From Candidatus Muproteobacteria bacterium (GTDB lineage: Bacteria > Pseudomonadota > Gammaproteobacteria > Acidiferrobacterales > Sulfurifustaceae): 8,199 nucleotides of DNA. The notes below the pieces were generated by a model. That model was not told the origin of the DNA and did not search any database. It worked only from the letters and a program-made list of their open reading frames with translations. Below are positions 1-6,182 of the stretch, piece by piece. The stretch is taken from the NCBI GenBank assembly GCA_023266455.1, contig JAHFQD010000069.1, forward strand, positions 1-8,199, read 5' to 3'. Both the position numbers and the translations under genes were made by a program. Position 1 is the first letter of the stretch, and each line of letters starts with the position of its first letter.

Positions 1-39
1 GCGGCGTATGAAGCTTTGATCAATTCCGAAAAGCACTAA
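1..39 (+). CDS. gcvH: Glycine cleavage system H protein, C-terminal end (partial)
   Basis: Thirteen codons, open from the left edge, read AAYEALINSEKH and then TAA. GcvH proteins commonly end in a short helix containing a D/A-A-Y-E-x-L-I type segment, and gcvH normally sits directly before gcvPA in split-P operons, so this is very probably the end of the lipoyl-carrier protein. GcvH shuttles the aminomethyl group from the P protein to the T protein on a lipoyl arm. The lipoyl lysine lies outside the window. Only 3 bases separate its stop from the gcvPA start, implying co-transcription. The identification rests on 12 residues plus context. Confidence 0.72.
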   Translation, partial: AAYEALINSEKH

Positions 40-42
40 CCC

Positions 43-1434
43 ATGCCGTTCATTCCCCATACCGACGCCGATATCGACGCGATGCTCGCTGCGATCGGTG
101 CGCGTTCGATCGACGATCTTTTTGATGAAATTCCTAAAGAACTGCGTGCTGGCAAACTGACGCAGGTGCCGGAAGGTCTGTCGGAAATGGATATCACGCG
201 CTTAATGAGCGCGCGTGCGGCGCAAGACGGCACCTATCTCAATTTCATCGGCGCCGGCGCCTACGAGCACCATATCCCGGCGGCGGTGTGGGAAATCGTC
301 ACCCGCGGCGAGTTTTATTCCGCGTATACGCCTTACCAGGCCGAAGCCAGCCAAGGCACGCTGCAGTTGTTGTACGAATTTCAAACCATGATGGCCTCGC
401 TCACGGGCATGGACGTGTCGAACGCGTCGCTCTACGAGGGCGCGTCGGCATTGGCCGAAGCGGTGTTGATGGCGGTGCGCGCGCATAAAAAATCGCGCCG
501 CATCTTGATGCCGCAGACGGTGCATCCGATTTACCGTCGCGTGGTGCGAGCGATTGTTAAGAACCAGGACATCGAGTTGGTCGAGGCGCCATATTCCGCG
601 GAAGACGGCAACACGCCGATGGACGCGCTCAAACGTTTCGAAGGCCAGGATTTCGCCGCGCTCGTGATCCCGCAACCGAATTTCTTCGGCGTGCTGGAAG
701 ATGTCGACGAGCTGACCGACTGGGCGCATGCGAATAATATGTTTGTCATCGGTTTGGTAAATCCGACGTCGCTCGCGCTGCTCAAAGCGCCGGGCGATTG
801 GGGCGCGAAAGGCGCGGACATCGCCGCCGGCGAAGGTCAGCCGCTTGGCGCGCCGCTTTCTTCCGGTGGACCGTATTACGGTTTCTTATGCTGCAAAGAA
901 GCACTAGTGCGGCAGATGCCAGGGCGCATCGTCGGTCGCACGGTGGATCTCGAAGGCAAACCCGGATTCACCTTGACGCTACAGGCGCGCGAACAACATA
1001 TCCGCCGTTCCAAAGCCACGTCGAACATTTGTACCAATCAAGGATTGGTCGTCGCCGCGTCCACTATTTATATGTCGCTGCTCGGCCCTGACGGTTTGGA
1101 GCGCGTCGCCGCGGCATGCCACGCCAACGTTAACGCGTTAGTGCAGAAACTGACCTCGGTGAAAGGCGTCGTGCGCGCTTTCAAACGTCCGGTTTTCCAC
1201 GAAGCCGTGGTCAAACTCGACGCGCCGGTCGCGGACGTGCTGCAAGCGCTGGAAGCGGAAAAAATTCTCGGCGGTTTCGATCTGACGCCGTTCTATCCCG
1301 AACTCGGCCAAGCCTTGCTGGTCTGCGCCACCGAAACCCGTACCGTCGACGACATCACCCATTACGCGCAACAACTGGACCGCGTTCTCGCGCAGCGTCA
1401 GTCGGCCAACGCTCATGCCGCGCGCACCGTTTAA
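43..1434 (+). CDS. gcvPA: Glycine dehydrogenase (decarboxylating) subunit 1, P-protein alpha subunit
   Basis: This is the N-terminal-half subunit of the two-gene form of the P protein. With GcvPB it decarboxylates glycine and loads the aminomethyl group onto lipoylated GcvH in the cytoplasm. The 463-residue length is close to the usual 440-460. The start [15 protein letters not shown] is typical of the family. Visible family blocks are Y131-E-G-A-S-A (substrate/cofactor pocket region), G263-E-G-Q-P-L-G followed by S-S-G-G-P, and the near-invariant REQHIRR at 316-322 running into KATSNIC at 324-330. The catalytic PLP lysine is not expected here because it resides in GcvPB. The ATG lies 3 bases after the gcvH stop with no strong Shine-Dalgarno, which suits translational coupling. 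The gene is followed after 14 bases by tpx rather than gcvPB, which is unusual. Confidence 0.97.
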   Translation: MPFIPHTDADIDAMLAAIGARSIDDLFDEIPKELRAGKLTQVPEGLSEMDITRLMSARAAQDGTYLNFIGAGAYEHHIPAAVWEIVTRGEFYSAYTPYQAEASQGTLQLLYEFQTMMASLTGMDVSNASLYEGASALAEAVLMAVRAHKKSRRILMPQTVHPIYRRVVRAIVKNQDIELVEAPYSAEDGNTPMDALKRFEGQDFAALVIPQPNFFGVLEDVDELTDWAHANNMFVIGLVNPTSLALLKAPGDWGAKGADIAAGEGQPLGAPLSSGGPYYGFLCCKEALVRQMPGRIVGRTVDLEGKPGFTLTLQAREQHIRRSKATSNICTNQGLVVAASTIYMSLLGPDGLERVAAACHANVNALVQKLTSVKGVVRAFKRPVFHEAVVKLDAPVADVLQALEAEKILGGFDLTPFYPELGQALLVCATETRTVDDITHYAQQLDRVLAQRQSANAHAARTV

Positions 1435-1436
1435 CC

Positions 1437-1444
1437 AAGGAGGA
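1437..1444 (+). promoter_or_regulatory. Strong ribosome binding site of tpx
   Basis: AAGGAGGA is a near-perfect Shine-Dalgarno sequence. Its GGAGG core ends 5 bases before the ATG at 1449. It starts 2 bases after the gcvPA stop, so tpx has its own strong initiation signal despite being in the gcv transcript. None of the gcv genes in the window has a comparable site, so higher translation of the peroxidase is a reasonable inference. Confidence 0.85.
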
Positions 1445-1448
1445 ACTC

Positions 1449-1949
1449 ATGGCCAATATCAAACACGCTGGTAATCCCATCCACACCAACGGCGATTTAC
1501 CGAAGGTCGGCTCCAAAGCGCCGAACTTTAAATTAATCGACGGCGATCTGAAGGAAATCAGCCTCGCCGATTTTCAAGGCAAGAAAAAACTGCTGAACAT
1601 CGTGCCGTCGCTGGATACCGGCATCTGCGCCATGAGCACCAAGAAGTTCAACGATTTCGCCAAGGCGCGCGGCGACGTCGCCACCCTTACCATCTCGGCC
1701 GATCTGCCGTTCGCGCAGAAGCGTTTCTGCAGCGCCGAGAACATCACCAACGTGAAGACGCTGTCGCTGATGCGCTCGCGCGATTTCGCTAAAGATTATG
1801 GCGTGTTGATTCAAGATGGAAAGTTGGCGGGCATCACGGCGCGCGCCGTGGTGGTTCTGGATGAGAACGATAACGTGAAGTACACGGAATTGGTTCCGGA
1901 GATCGCGCAGGAACCGAATTACGATGCGGCGATTGCGGCGCTGAAGTGA
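1449..1949 (+). CDS. tpx: Thiol peroxidase (Tpx, atypical 2-Cys peroxiredoxin)
   Basis: A 166-residue protein matching the Tpx family in length and motifs. It reduces hydrogen peroxide and alkyl hydroperoxides using electrons from thioredoxin. The active-site block PSLDTGIC places Pro53, Thr57 and the peroxidatic Cys60, and Arg132 in TARAVVV is the conserved active-site arginine. Cys94 in KRFCSAENI is the resolving cysteine, giving the Cys60-Cys94 pair that corresponds to Cys61/Cys95 of E. coli Tpx. The start is set by the strong Shine-Dalgarno just upstream. There is no signal peptide in the plain sense: the N-terminus MANIKHAGNPIHTNG is short and polar, so the location is cytoplasmic or perhaps periplasmic by another route. 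It is likely co-transcribed with gcvH-gcvPA. It is an unexpected member of a glycine-cleavage cluster; a hairpin begins 5 bases after its stop. Confidence 0.96.
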   Translation: MANIKHAGNPIHTNGDLPKVGSKAPNFKLIDGDLKEISLADFQGKKKLLNIVPSLDTGICAMSTKKFNDFAKARGDVATLTISADLPFAQKRFCSAENITNVKTLSLMRSRDFAKDYGVLIQDGKLAGITARAVVVLDENDNVKYTELVPEIAQEPNYDAAIAALK

Positions 1950-1953
1950 TGGG

Positions 1954-1978
1954 GTCCCTCTCCCGCAGGGAGAGGGAC
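1954..1978. repeat. REP-like perfect hairpin downstream of tpx (11-bp stem, GCA loop)
   Basis: GTCCCTCTCCC at 1954-1964 pairs perfectly with 1968-1978 across a GCA loop and is followed by acagggtgagggg. This is the core of a dispersed intergenic element found in many proteobacterial genomes. Read on the minus strand it yields the familiar spurious peptide SPHPVPLPAGEG. Beginning 5 bases after the tpx stop, it could stabilise the 3' end or attenuate transcription, but it lacks a following T run, so it is not a classic intrinsic terminator. Confidence 0.75.
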
Positions 1979-2067
1979 AGGGTGAGGGGAGTATTTAATT
2001 GTTTGTTCACGCTCCGCGCGGTTGTCGAGTAAGAAATTTAACGGCGGTTCTCGCACCGCGGGCGAGG

Positions 2068-2097
2068 TACTTTTCTTTGCACAAGCAAAGAAAAGTA
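2068..2097. repeat. Perfect inverted repeat (13-bp stem, ACAA loop), dispersed-repeat type
   Basis: TACTTTTCTTTGC at 2068-2080 pairs without mismatch with 2085-2097 across the loop ACAA. The sequence, followed by tccaaaagaaaca, resembles a dispersed intergenic element of proteobacteria that gives low-complexity peptides such as FFAQAKKSIQKK when translated. It is the second of three hairpins between tpx and the lipoprotein gene. Its function is unknown; the multi-copy status is recalled from similar sequences and was not searched. Confidence 0.7.
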
Positions 2098-2112
2098 TCC
2101 AAAAGAAACACA

Positions 2113-2149
2113 CCCCGCATGGCGCAAACATGGTTTGCGCCATGCGGGG
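2113..2149. repeat. Long perfect hairpin (17-bp stem, ATG loop)
   Basis: CCCCGCATGGCGCAAAC at 2113-2129 is the exact reverse complement of 2133-2149, with only ATG as the loop. It is the strongest secondary structure in the window and GC-rich enough to form a stable cruciform or RNA hairpin. No T run follows on the plus strand, so an intrinsic terminator is unlikely. It lies just upstream of the candidate promoter for the lipoprotein gene and could insulate it from gcvPA-tpx readthrough. It may be the end module of the same composite repeat as the 2068-2097 inverted repeat. Confidence 0.8.
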
Positions 2150-2150
2150 A

Positions 2151-2178
2151 TTGAACGGCAACTGCAACATCGTAGGAT
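2151..2178 (+). promoter_or_regulatory. Candidate sigma-70 promoter of the lipoprotein gene
   Basis: TTGAAC (2151-2156, 4 of 6 to the -35 consensus) and TAGGAT (2173-2178, 4 of 6 to the -10 consensus) are separated by 16 bases. Transcription would start near 2185, about 40 bases before the ATG at 2225. Its position just after the 17-bp hairpin suits an independently expressed gene. This is a by-eye match of modest quality. Confidence 0.3.
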
Positions 2179-2224
2179 CGGTAGCGTTAAACGCTTTTCG
2201 TGGAAGAGAGTTAAGAGGAGTGCT

Positions 2225-2611
2225 ATGGCGTATATGCGTTGGATAACAACGATTATCGTGGTCCTACTGGCTGGTTGTGCAGCATTTAGCGGCTACATGT
2301 CGTTAGCTGATTTGGCATCTTCAAATCAATCCAAACTGGCGCAACTTTCCGTTGGCATGAATAAAGATGATGTTATTTCTCATATGGGAATGGATGCTGC
2401 AAAGACGAAAGACGGCATAGTTAATAATCCATGGACGGTGGAAACATTCATCGGTAATGACGGCTTTCAATATCAAGTTTTGTACTATGTGACACGAAAG
2501 AATCCACGGTTTACACCAGTAACAAAATCACTGACGACACCTCTCGTTTTGAAAAGCGACCAACTTATTGGTTGGGGCGCGGACGCGCTTTATAGAATTA
2601 GCGGAAAGTAA
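2225..2611 (+). CDS. Small putative lipoprotein, possibly BamE/SmpA- or DUF3192-like
   Basis: A 128-residue protein with a lipoprotein signal: a charged start (MAYMRW), hydrophobic stretch 7-15 and lipobox L15-A-G-C18. Residues after Cys18 are Ala-Ala, with no Asp at +2, which favours outer-membrane sorting. The mature part carries LSVGMNKDDVISHMG (41-55), resembling the G-M-x-x-x-x-V-x-x-x-x-G turn of BamE/SmpA-type small lipoproteins, then two beta-like stretches (YQVLYYVT, 83-90, and TPLVLKSDQLIGWG, 105-118). This suggests envelope association, but the specific function is unknown. The start at 2225 is chosen because AAGAGGAG (2213-2220) lies 4 bases upstream. The longer frame from 2135 begins inside a hairpin arm and would bury the signal peptide. 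Base composition is unlike its neighbours: 2341-2520 is 40 percent GC by hand count, against 65 percent for 3181-3360 in gcvPB, suggesting recent acquisition. Confidence 0.78.
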   Translation: MAYMRWITTIIVVLLAGCAAFSGYMSLADLASSNQSKLAQLSVGMNKDDVISHMGMDAAKTKDGIVNNPWTVETFIGNDGFQYQVLYYVTRKNPRFTPVTKSLTTPLVLKSDQLIGWGADALYRISGK

Positions 2612-2612
2612 T

Positions 2613-2634
2613 GTAGGGTGAGCGAAGCCCACAC
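2613..2634. repeat. Short dispersed repeat fragment (GTAGGGTGAGCGAAGCCCAC type)
   Basis: Two bases after the lipoprotein stop is gtagggtgagcgaagcccac. It matches the core of a dispersed proteobacterial intergenic repeat whose reverse translation gives the well-known spurious peptide VGFAHPT, also seen here on the minus strand. Only a short piece is present. It marks the 3' boundary of the AT-rich lipoprotein segment. Recognition is from memory, not a database search. Confidence 0.6.
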
Positions 2635-2680
2635 GGATCGATTTAAAGAGCAAAGAGATATTCGTAATTGAGATGACAAA

Positions 2681-4129
2681 ATGTTGATCTTCGAACACTC
2701 CCAACCGGGACGCCGAAATTATTCTCAAGCTCCGCTTAATAAAGCGGAGGTGAAAGACATTCCTGGAAAGCTCCTGCGTAAGCAGCGGCCGTTGCTGCCG
2801 GAGGTCTCAGAACTGCAAGTCGTGCGTCACTACACACGCTTGTCGCAGAAGAATTTTTCGATCGACACGCAGTTTTATCCGCTGGGTTCATGCACCATGA
2901 AGTACAACCCGCGCGCGTGTAACAAGTTGGCGATGTTGCCACAGTTCCTTGGCAGGCATCCGCATGCGCCGGCGTCGACGGGCCAGGGGTTTTTGGCTTG
3001 TATGTACGAGCTGCAAGAGATGCTCAAGGACGTTACCGGCATGAAGGCGGTTTCGCTCACGCCGCTCGCGGGAGCACAGGGCGAGTTCGCGGGTGTGGCG
3101 ATGATTCGGGCGTATCACGATTCGCGCGGCGACAGCGCACGTAAGGAATTTTTGGTGCCGGACGCGGCGCACGGGACCAATCCGGCGACGGCGGTGATGT
3201 GCGGCTACAGCGTGCGCGAGATTCCGACGGACGCGAACGGCGACGTCGATATCGCGGCGCTCAAGGCGGCGGTCGGGCCGCAGACAGCGGGGCTGATGTT
3301 GACCAATCCATCGACGCTCGGCGTGTTCGAGCGCAAGATCCAAGAAATCGCCAAGATCGTGCACGAAGCTGGCGGCTTGTTGTATTACGACGGCGCCAAC
3401 CTCAACGCGATCCTCGGACGCGTGAAGCCGGGTGACATGGGCTTCGACGTCATTCATATGAATTTGCACAAAACCTTTTCCACGCCGCACGGCGGCGGCG
3501 GTCCCGGCGCCGGGCCGGTAGCGGCGGGCGCACGGCTGGAGCCTTTCTTGCCGGTGCCGATGATCGAGCAAAGCGAAGGTAAGTATCGATTGCTCGCGGA
3601 AAAAGACCGGCCGCAATCGATCGGCCGGTTGAGCGCCAATATGGGCAACGCCGGCGTGTTGCTGCGCGCTTATGTGTACGCGCGTTTGCTCGGACGCGAA
3701 GGTATGCACCGCGTGGCCGAGTTCTCCACACTCAACGCCAACTACATCATGGCGCAACTCGCCAAACGCGGATTTGATTTGGCGTTTCCTAAGCGGCGTG
3801 CGACGCACGAGTTTGTGCTGACGTTCAAGAAGCTCAAAGACGATATCGGCGTCAGCGCCATGGACATCGCTAAGCGTTTGCTCGACAAGGGCTTCCACGC
3901 GCCGACGACCTATTTCCCGCTGTTGGTTCCGGAATGTTTCTTGATCGAACCGACAGAGACCGAAGCGAAAGAAGAATTGGATCGCTTCATCGGCGCCATG
4001 GATGAAATCCTCAAGGAAGCGCGCGCCAAGCCGGAGATGGTGAAAGCCGCGCCGCATACCTTGCCGGTGCGACGTCTCGACGACGTCAAAGCCGCGCGCG
4101 AACTCGATTTAACTTGGAAAGTGGCGTAA
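2681..4129 (+). CDS. gcvPB: Glycine dehydrogenase (decarboxylating) subunit 2, P-protein beta subunit
   Basis: This is the C-terminal-half, PLP-binding subunit of the split P protein, the partner of GcvPA. Its 482 residues match the usual 480-490. The start [12 protein letters not shown] is the typical family beginning. Motifs in order are [12 protein letters not shown] (about 66-77), AHGTNPATA (163-171), [10 protein letters not shown] (237-246) where Asp237 should contact the PLP ring nitrogen, and [18 protein letters not shown] with the PLP Schiff-base Lys264. The glycine-rich stretch after the lysine is intact, so the enzyme appears functional. The initiation context is weak (only GAG about 8 bases upstream) and no terminator or clear promoter lies directly before it. 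It follows the lipoprotein gene by 69 bases instead of directly following gcvPA. The ICMT-like gene begins 12 bases after it and is probably co-transcribed. Confidence 0.97.
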   Translation: MLIFEHSQPGRRNYSQAPLNKAEVKDIPGKLLRKQRPLLPEVSELQVVRHYTRLSQKNFSIDTQFYPLGSCTMKYNPRACNKLAMLPQFLGRHPHAPASTGQGFLACMYELQEMLKDVTGMKAVSLTPLAGAQGEFAGVAMIRAYHDSRGDSARKEFLVPDAAHGTNPATAVMCGYSVREIPTDANGDVDIAALKAAVGPQTAGLMLTNPSTLGVFERKIQEIAKIVHEAGGLLYYDGANLNAILGRVKPGDMGFDVIHMNLHKTFSTPHGGGGPGAGPVAAGARLEPFLPVPMIEQSEGKYRLLAEKDRPQSIGRLSANMGNAGVLLRAYVYARLLGREGMHRVAEFSTLNANYIMAQLAKRGFDLAFPKRRATHEFVLTFKKLKDDIGVSAMDIAKRLLDKGFHAPTTYFPLLVPECFLIEPTETEAKEELDRFIGAMDEILKEARAKPEMVKAAPHTLPVRRLDDVKAARELDLTWKVA

Positions 4130-4141
4130 TCGCCGAAGCTT

Positions 4142-4720
4142 ATGCAAACCGCCATCGACTCACTGTTCAATCATCCAACCGCGCGCCGGATTTTTCTTAA
4201 TCTGCGCTATGCACTTGCGTTTATCTTGGTCATGTTGGTGGCGTACTACTCGGATATCGAGTTGATGCCATTCGGTTTCGTGGTGTCGATGTTCGGACAG
4301 GTGATTCAGCTCTGGTCGTTCGCGTCGCTGATTAAGAACGAAAAGTTGACCGCACGCGGTCCTTACGTGTTGGTGCGCAATCCGATGTATCTCGGTCGCT
4401 ACTTTTTGATTCTCGGATTTTTAATTCTCACCGGCAGCTGGTGGGTAGTGATTTTGTACACGGTGTTTTATTGGTTTTATATGAGCAACCGTGTGCGACG
4501 CGAAGAAAAACGTCTAGCGCAATTGCTTGGCGCCGCCTACGCCGCGTACCGCATGACGGTGAATCGTTTCTTGCCGAACTTCGTCGAACTGGCTAATCCC
4601 GCGGTGCTTTATTTCAACTTCGCGGTGCTGCGGCGCAACAACGGTCATTGGAACTTGCTTGCGACGCTGGCGGGTTGGCTCGCGTTGGATATCTACTTAC
4701 ATTATTTCGCTCGACCCTAA
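4142..4720 (+). CDS. Membrane methyltransferase of the ICMT/PEMT family
   Basis: A 192-residue polytopic membrane protein. Hydrophobic segments lie at about 22-36, 43-60, 84-116 and 169-188. The family signature is clear: GPYVLVRNPMYLG (73-85) supplies the R-N-P-x-Y element, followed after a membrane hairpin by the Glu pair at 121-122, Y133/Y136-R and NRFLP (141-145). In isoprenylcysteine carboxyl methyltransferases and bacterial PEMT-like enzymes these elements bind S-adenosylmethionine at the membrane interface. Bacteria lack prenylated CaaX proteins in general, so the substrate (a lipid, quinone or small membrane-soluble thiol/carboxylate) cannot be assigned. The start follows the gcvPB stop by 12 bases with a weak Shine-Dalgarno. 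A metabolic link between glycine cleavage (one-carbon supply) and a methyltransferase is conceivable but unproven. Confidence 0.83.
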   Translation: MQTAIDSLFNHPTARRIFLNLRYALAFILVMLVAYYSDIELMPFGFVVSMFGQVIQLWSFASLIKNEKLTARGPYVLVRNPMYLGRYFLILGFLILTGSWWVVILYTVFYWFYMSNRVRREEKRLAQLLGAAYAAYRMTVNRFLPNFVELANPAVLYFNFAVLRRNNGHWNLLATLAGWLALDIYLHYFARP

Positions 4721-4724
4721 CCGT

Positions 4725-6182
4725 TTAAAACTGAAAATAAATAAACTGGTTCAGCGGTCGGAAAAATATTAGAACGACGAAGATCACCACCGCGGTCGCG
4801 CCGATTTCGGCAGCGTACGTGAGCCAGACGTTAGACGCGAATCGATGTCGGTGACGCGTCGCTAAGCCGAGCGCCACCATGCCGACGAAAAATACGAACG
4901 TCAGCAAATAGAAATTTTCTCGAAATCCCAGCTGTTGATAACTCGAGACGTCGAAAATCCTAGCCAGCGTTTCCACGCTGCGCGTCGCCGATGTGGTGCG
5001 AAATAAAATCCAGCTCAGCATAAGCAACGGTTGCGTCACGAACCAGCCCAGCAGCGCCGTCCACCAAAGGGGGGCGTGACCGACGTTTTTTTTCCATAGA
5101 CGGTAACCCAGGATAAGAACGGCGTGCCACAGACCCCAGAGAGCGAAATTCCAGCTTGCACCGTGCCAAAGTCCCATCAGGAACCAGGTTAGGAATAACG
5201 CGGCGATCGGACGGGCCAAGCCTTGGTCGTCGTCCGCGCGTACATCGATGCCGCCGGCCGAACGATCGCTGAAGTGTTTGCCCCGAAGCGGCAGATACAA
5301 ATAATCGCGAATCCAGGACGATAAGGTGATGTGCCAGCGTTTCCAAAATTCTCGCGGCGAGGTCGCGAGATAAGGCCAGTCGAAATTGTCCGGGAAAACG
5401 ATGCCGAGCAGTCGCGCCGAGCCGATGGCGATGAAGCTGTAGCCCGCGAAATCGAAATAAATTTGCAGCCCGAACGCATAACTCATGGTCCAAACATCGA
5501 GTCCGCCCAACACCGACGGCTCGACTGCGAACGCTTCATCGACCCAAGGCGCCAATTGATCGGCGAGTCCGACCTTAAGGAAGAGTCCCCACAGAATGAG
5601 TTTCAAACCCGAGACGATTTTATTTAACGACAAGCGATGCGTGGCTAGCAACTGTGGAATCAGTTCTTGCGCTCGCAAAATCGGACCCGCGATCATGTGC
5701 GGCCAGAACATGACGTATGCCAGATAAAGCGGAAAGTTTTTCACTGGTTCGAAAACGCGTCGGTAAACGTCCAAGGTGTAGCTGATCGAGAGAAAGGTAT
5801 AAAAACTGATGCCAAGCGGCAGGATTATCGCACCCACGTCGGCGCGTGGGTCGTAATCAAATAATCGGCCGAGGTAAGAAATATTTTCGAGAATGAAGTA
5901 GGTGTATTTGAAATAAGCCAAGAGTCCGAGATTGGTTGTTAGGCTGACACCAAGCAACCAACGGCGCCGCGCGGGATTCGACGACGCGTGAATGCGCAAC
6001 GACAAGTAATAATCGACGAGTGCGGAAAAGACGATCAAGGGAACGAACTCGATGCGCCACATACCGTAAAACAACAGACTGGCTCCGAGTATCAGCCAGC
6101 GACGGCTGGGTGCGGGAAGTATCCAGTAAAGCGTTACCGCGATAAATAGAAAAAATATGTATGAAATAGAGTTAAAGATCAT
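4725..6182 (-). CDS. MBOAT-family O-acyltransferase (AlgI-like)
   Basis: A 485-residue polytopic inner-membrane protein of the membrane-bound O-acyltransferase superfamily, within the usual 460-520. It starts MIFNSISYIFFLFIAVTLYW, a common AlgI-like N-terminus. Family blocks are LPLGISFYTFLSISYTLDVYR (121-141), IYFDFAGYSFIAIGSARLLG (241-260), EFWKRWHITLSSWIRDYLYLP (278-298) and FLMGLWHGASWNFALWG (334-350), with the presumed catalytic His340. These proteins move acyl groups, often acetyl, across the membrane for transfer to sugars or cell-wall polymers. Residues 301-325, between the conserved PLRG and the His-containing helix, form an Asp/Arg-rich loop. The gene overlaps the stop of the upstream SGNH-like gene by ATGA, implying translational coupling; no separate Shine-Dalgarno is visible. 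The acceptor is probably the polysaccharide made by the upstream cluster (inference). Its stop is 4 bases from the stop of the convergent ICMT-like gene. Confidence 0.93.
   Translation of the reverse strand: MIFNSISYIFFLFIAVTLYWILPAPSRRWLILGASLLFYGMWRIEFVPLIVFSALVDYYLSLRIHASSNPARRRWLLGVSLTTNLGLLAYFKYTYFILENISYLGRLFDYDPRADVGAIILPLGISFYTFLSISYTLDVYRRVFEPVKNFPLYLAYVMFWPHMIAGPILRAQELIPQLLATHRLSLNKIVSGLKLILWGLFLKVGLADQLAPWVDEAFAVEPSVLGGLDVWTMSYAFGLQIYFDFAGYSFIAIGSARLLGIVFPDNFDWPYLATSPREFWKRWHITLSSWIRDYLYLPLRGKHFSDRSAGGIDVRADDDQGLARPIAALFLTWFLMGLWHGASWNFALWGLWHAVLILGYRLWKKNVGHAPLWWTALLGWFVTQPLLMLSWILFRTTSATRSVETLARIFDVSSYQQLGFRENFYLLTFVFFVGMVALGLATRHRHRFASNVWLTYAAEIGATAVVIFVVLIFFRPLNQFIYFQF

Noticed and set aside
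202..729. 175-codon open frame on the minus strand opposite gcvPA
   Set aside because: Arg/His-rich shadow of gcvPA with no domain or ribosome binding site.
1919..2170. 83-codon minus-strand frame through the tpx-lipoprotein gap
   Set aside because: Its peptide contains SPHPVPLPAGEG and FFACAKKS, the familiar translation products of dispersed repeats, so it is repeat-derived and not a gene.
2135..2224. N-terminal extension of the lipoprotein to the ATG at 2135
   Set aside because: The ATG lies within a hairpin arm, lacks a Shine-Dalgarno, and the extra 30 basic residues would displace the lipoprotein signal; 2225 has AAGAGGAG at good spacing.
2022..2246. 74-codon plus-strand frame across the hairpins
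   Set aside because: It is composed almost entirely of the two right-hand inverted repeats and overlaps the lipoprotein start; no ribosome binding site.
2673..2687. Four-codon mini-ORF (MTKC) overlapping the gcvPB start
   Set aside because: ATG-to-stop frames this short occur by chance; no ribosome binding site or attenuator structure supports a leader peptide.
2888..4057. 389-codon open frame on the minus strand opposite gcvPB
   Set aside because: It is antisense to a fully conserved gcvPB, is rich in Arg/His/Gln, shows no recognisable domain and arises from codon bias in GC-rich sequence.
4960..5493. 177-codon minus-strand frame inside the MBOAT gene
   Set aside because: Alternate frame of a protein with all MBOAT motifs; no domain of its own.
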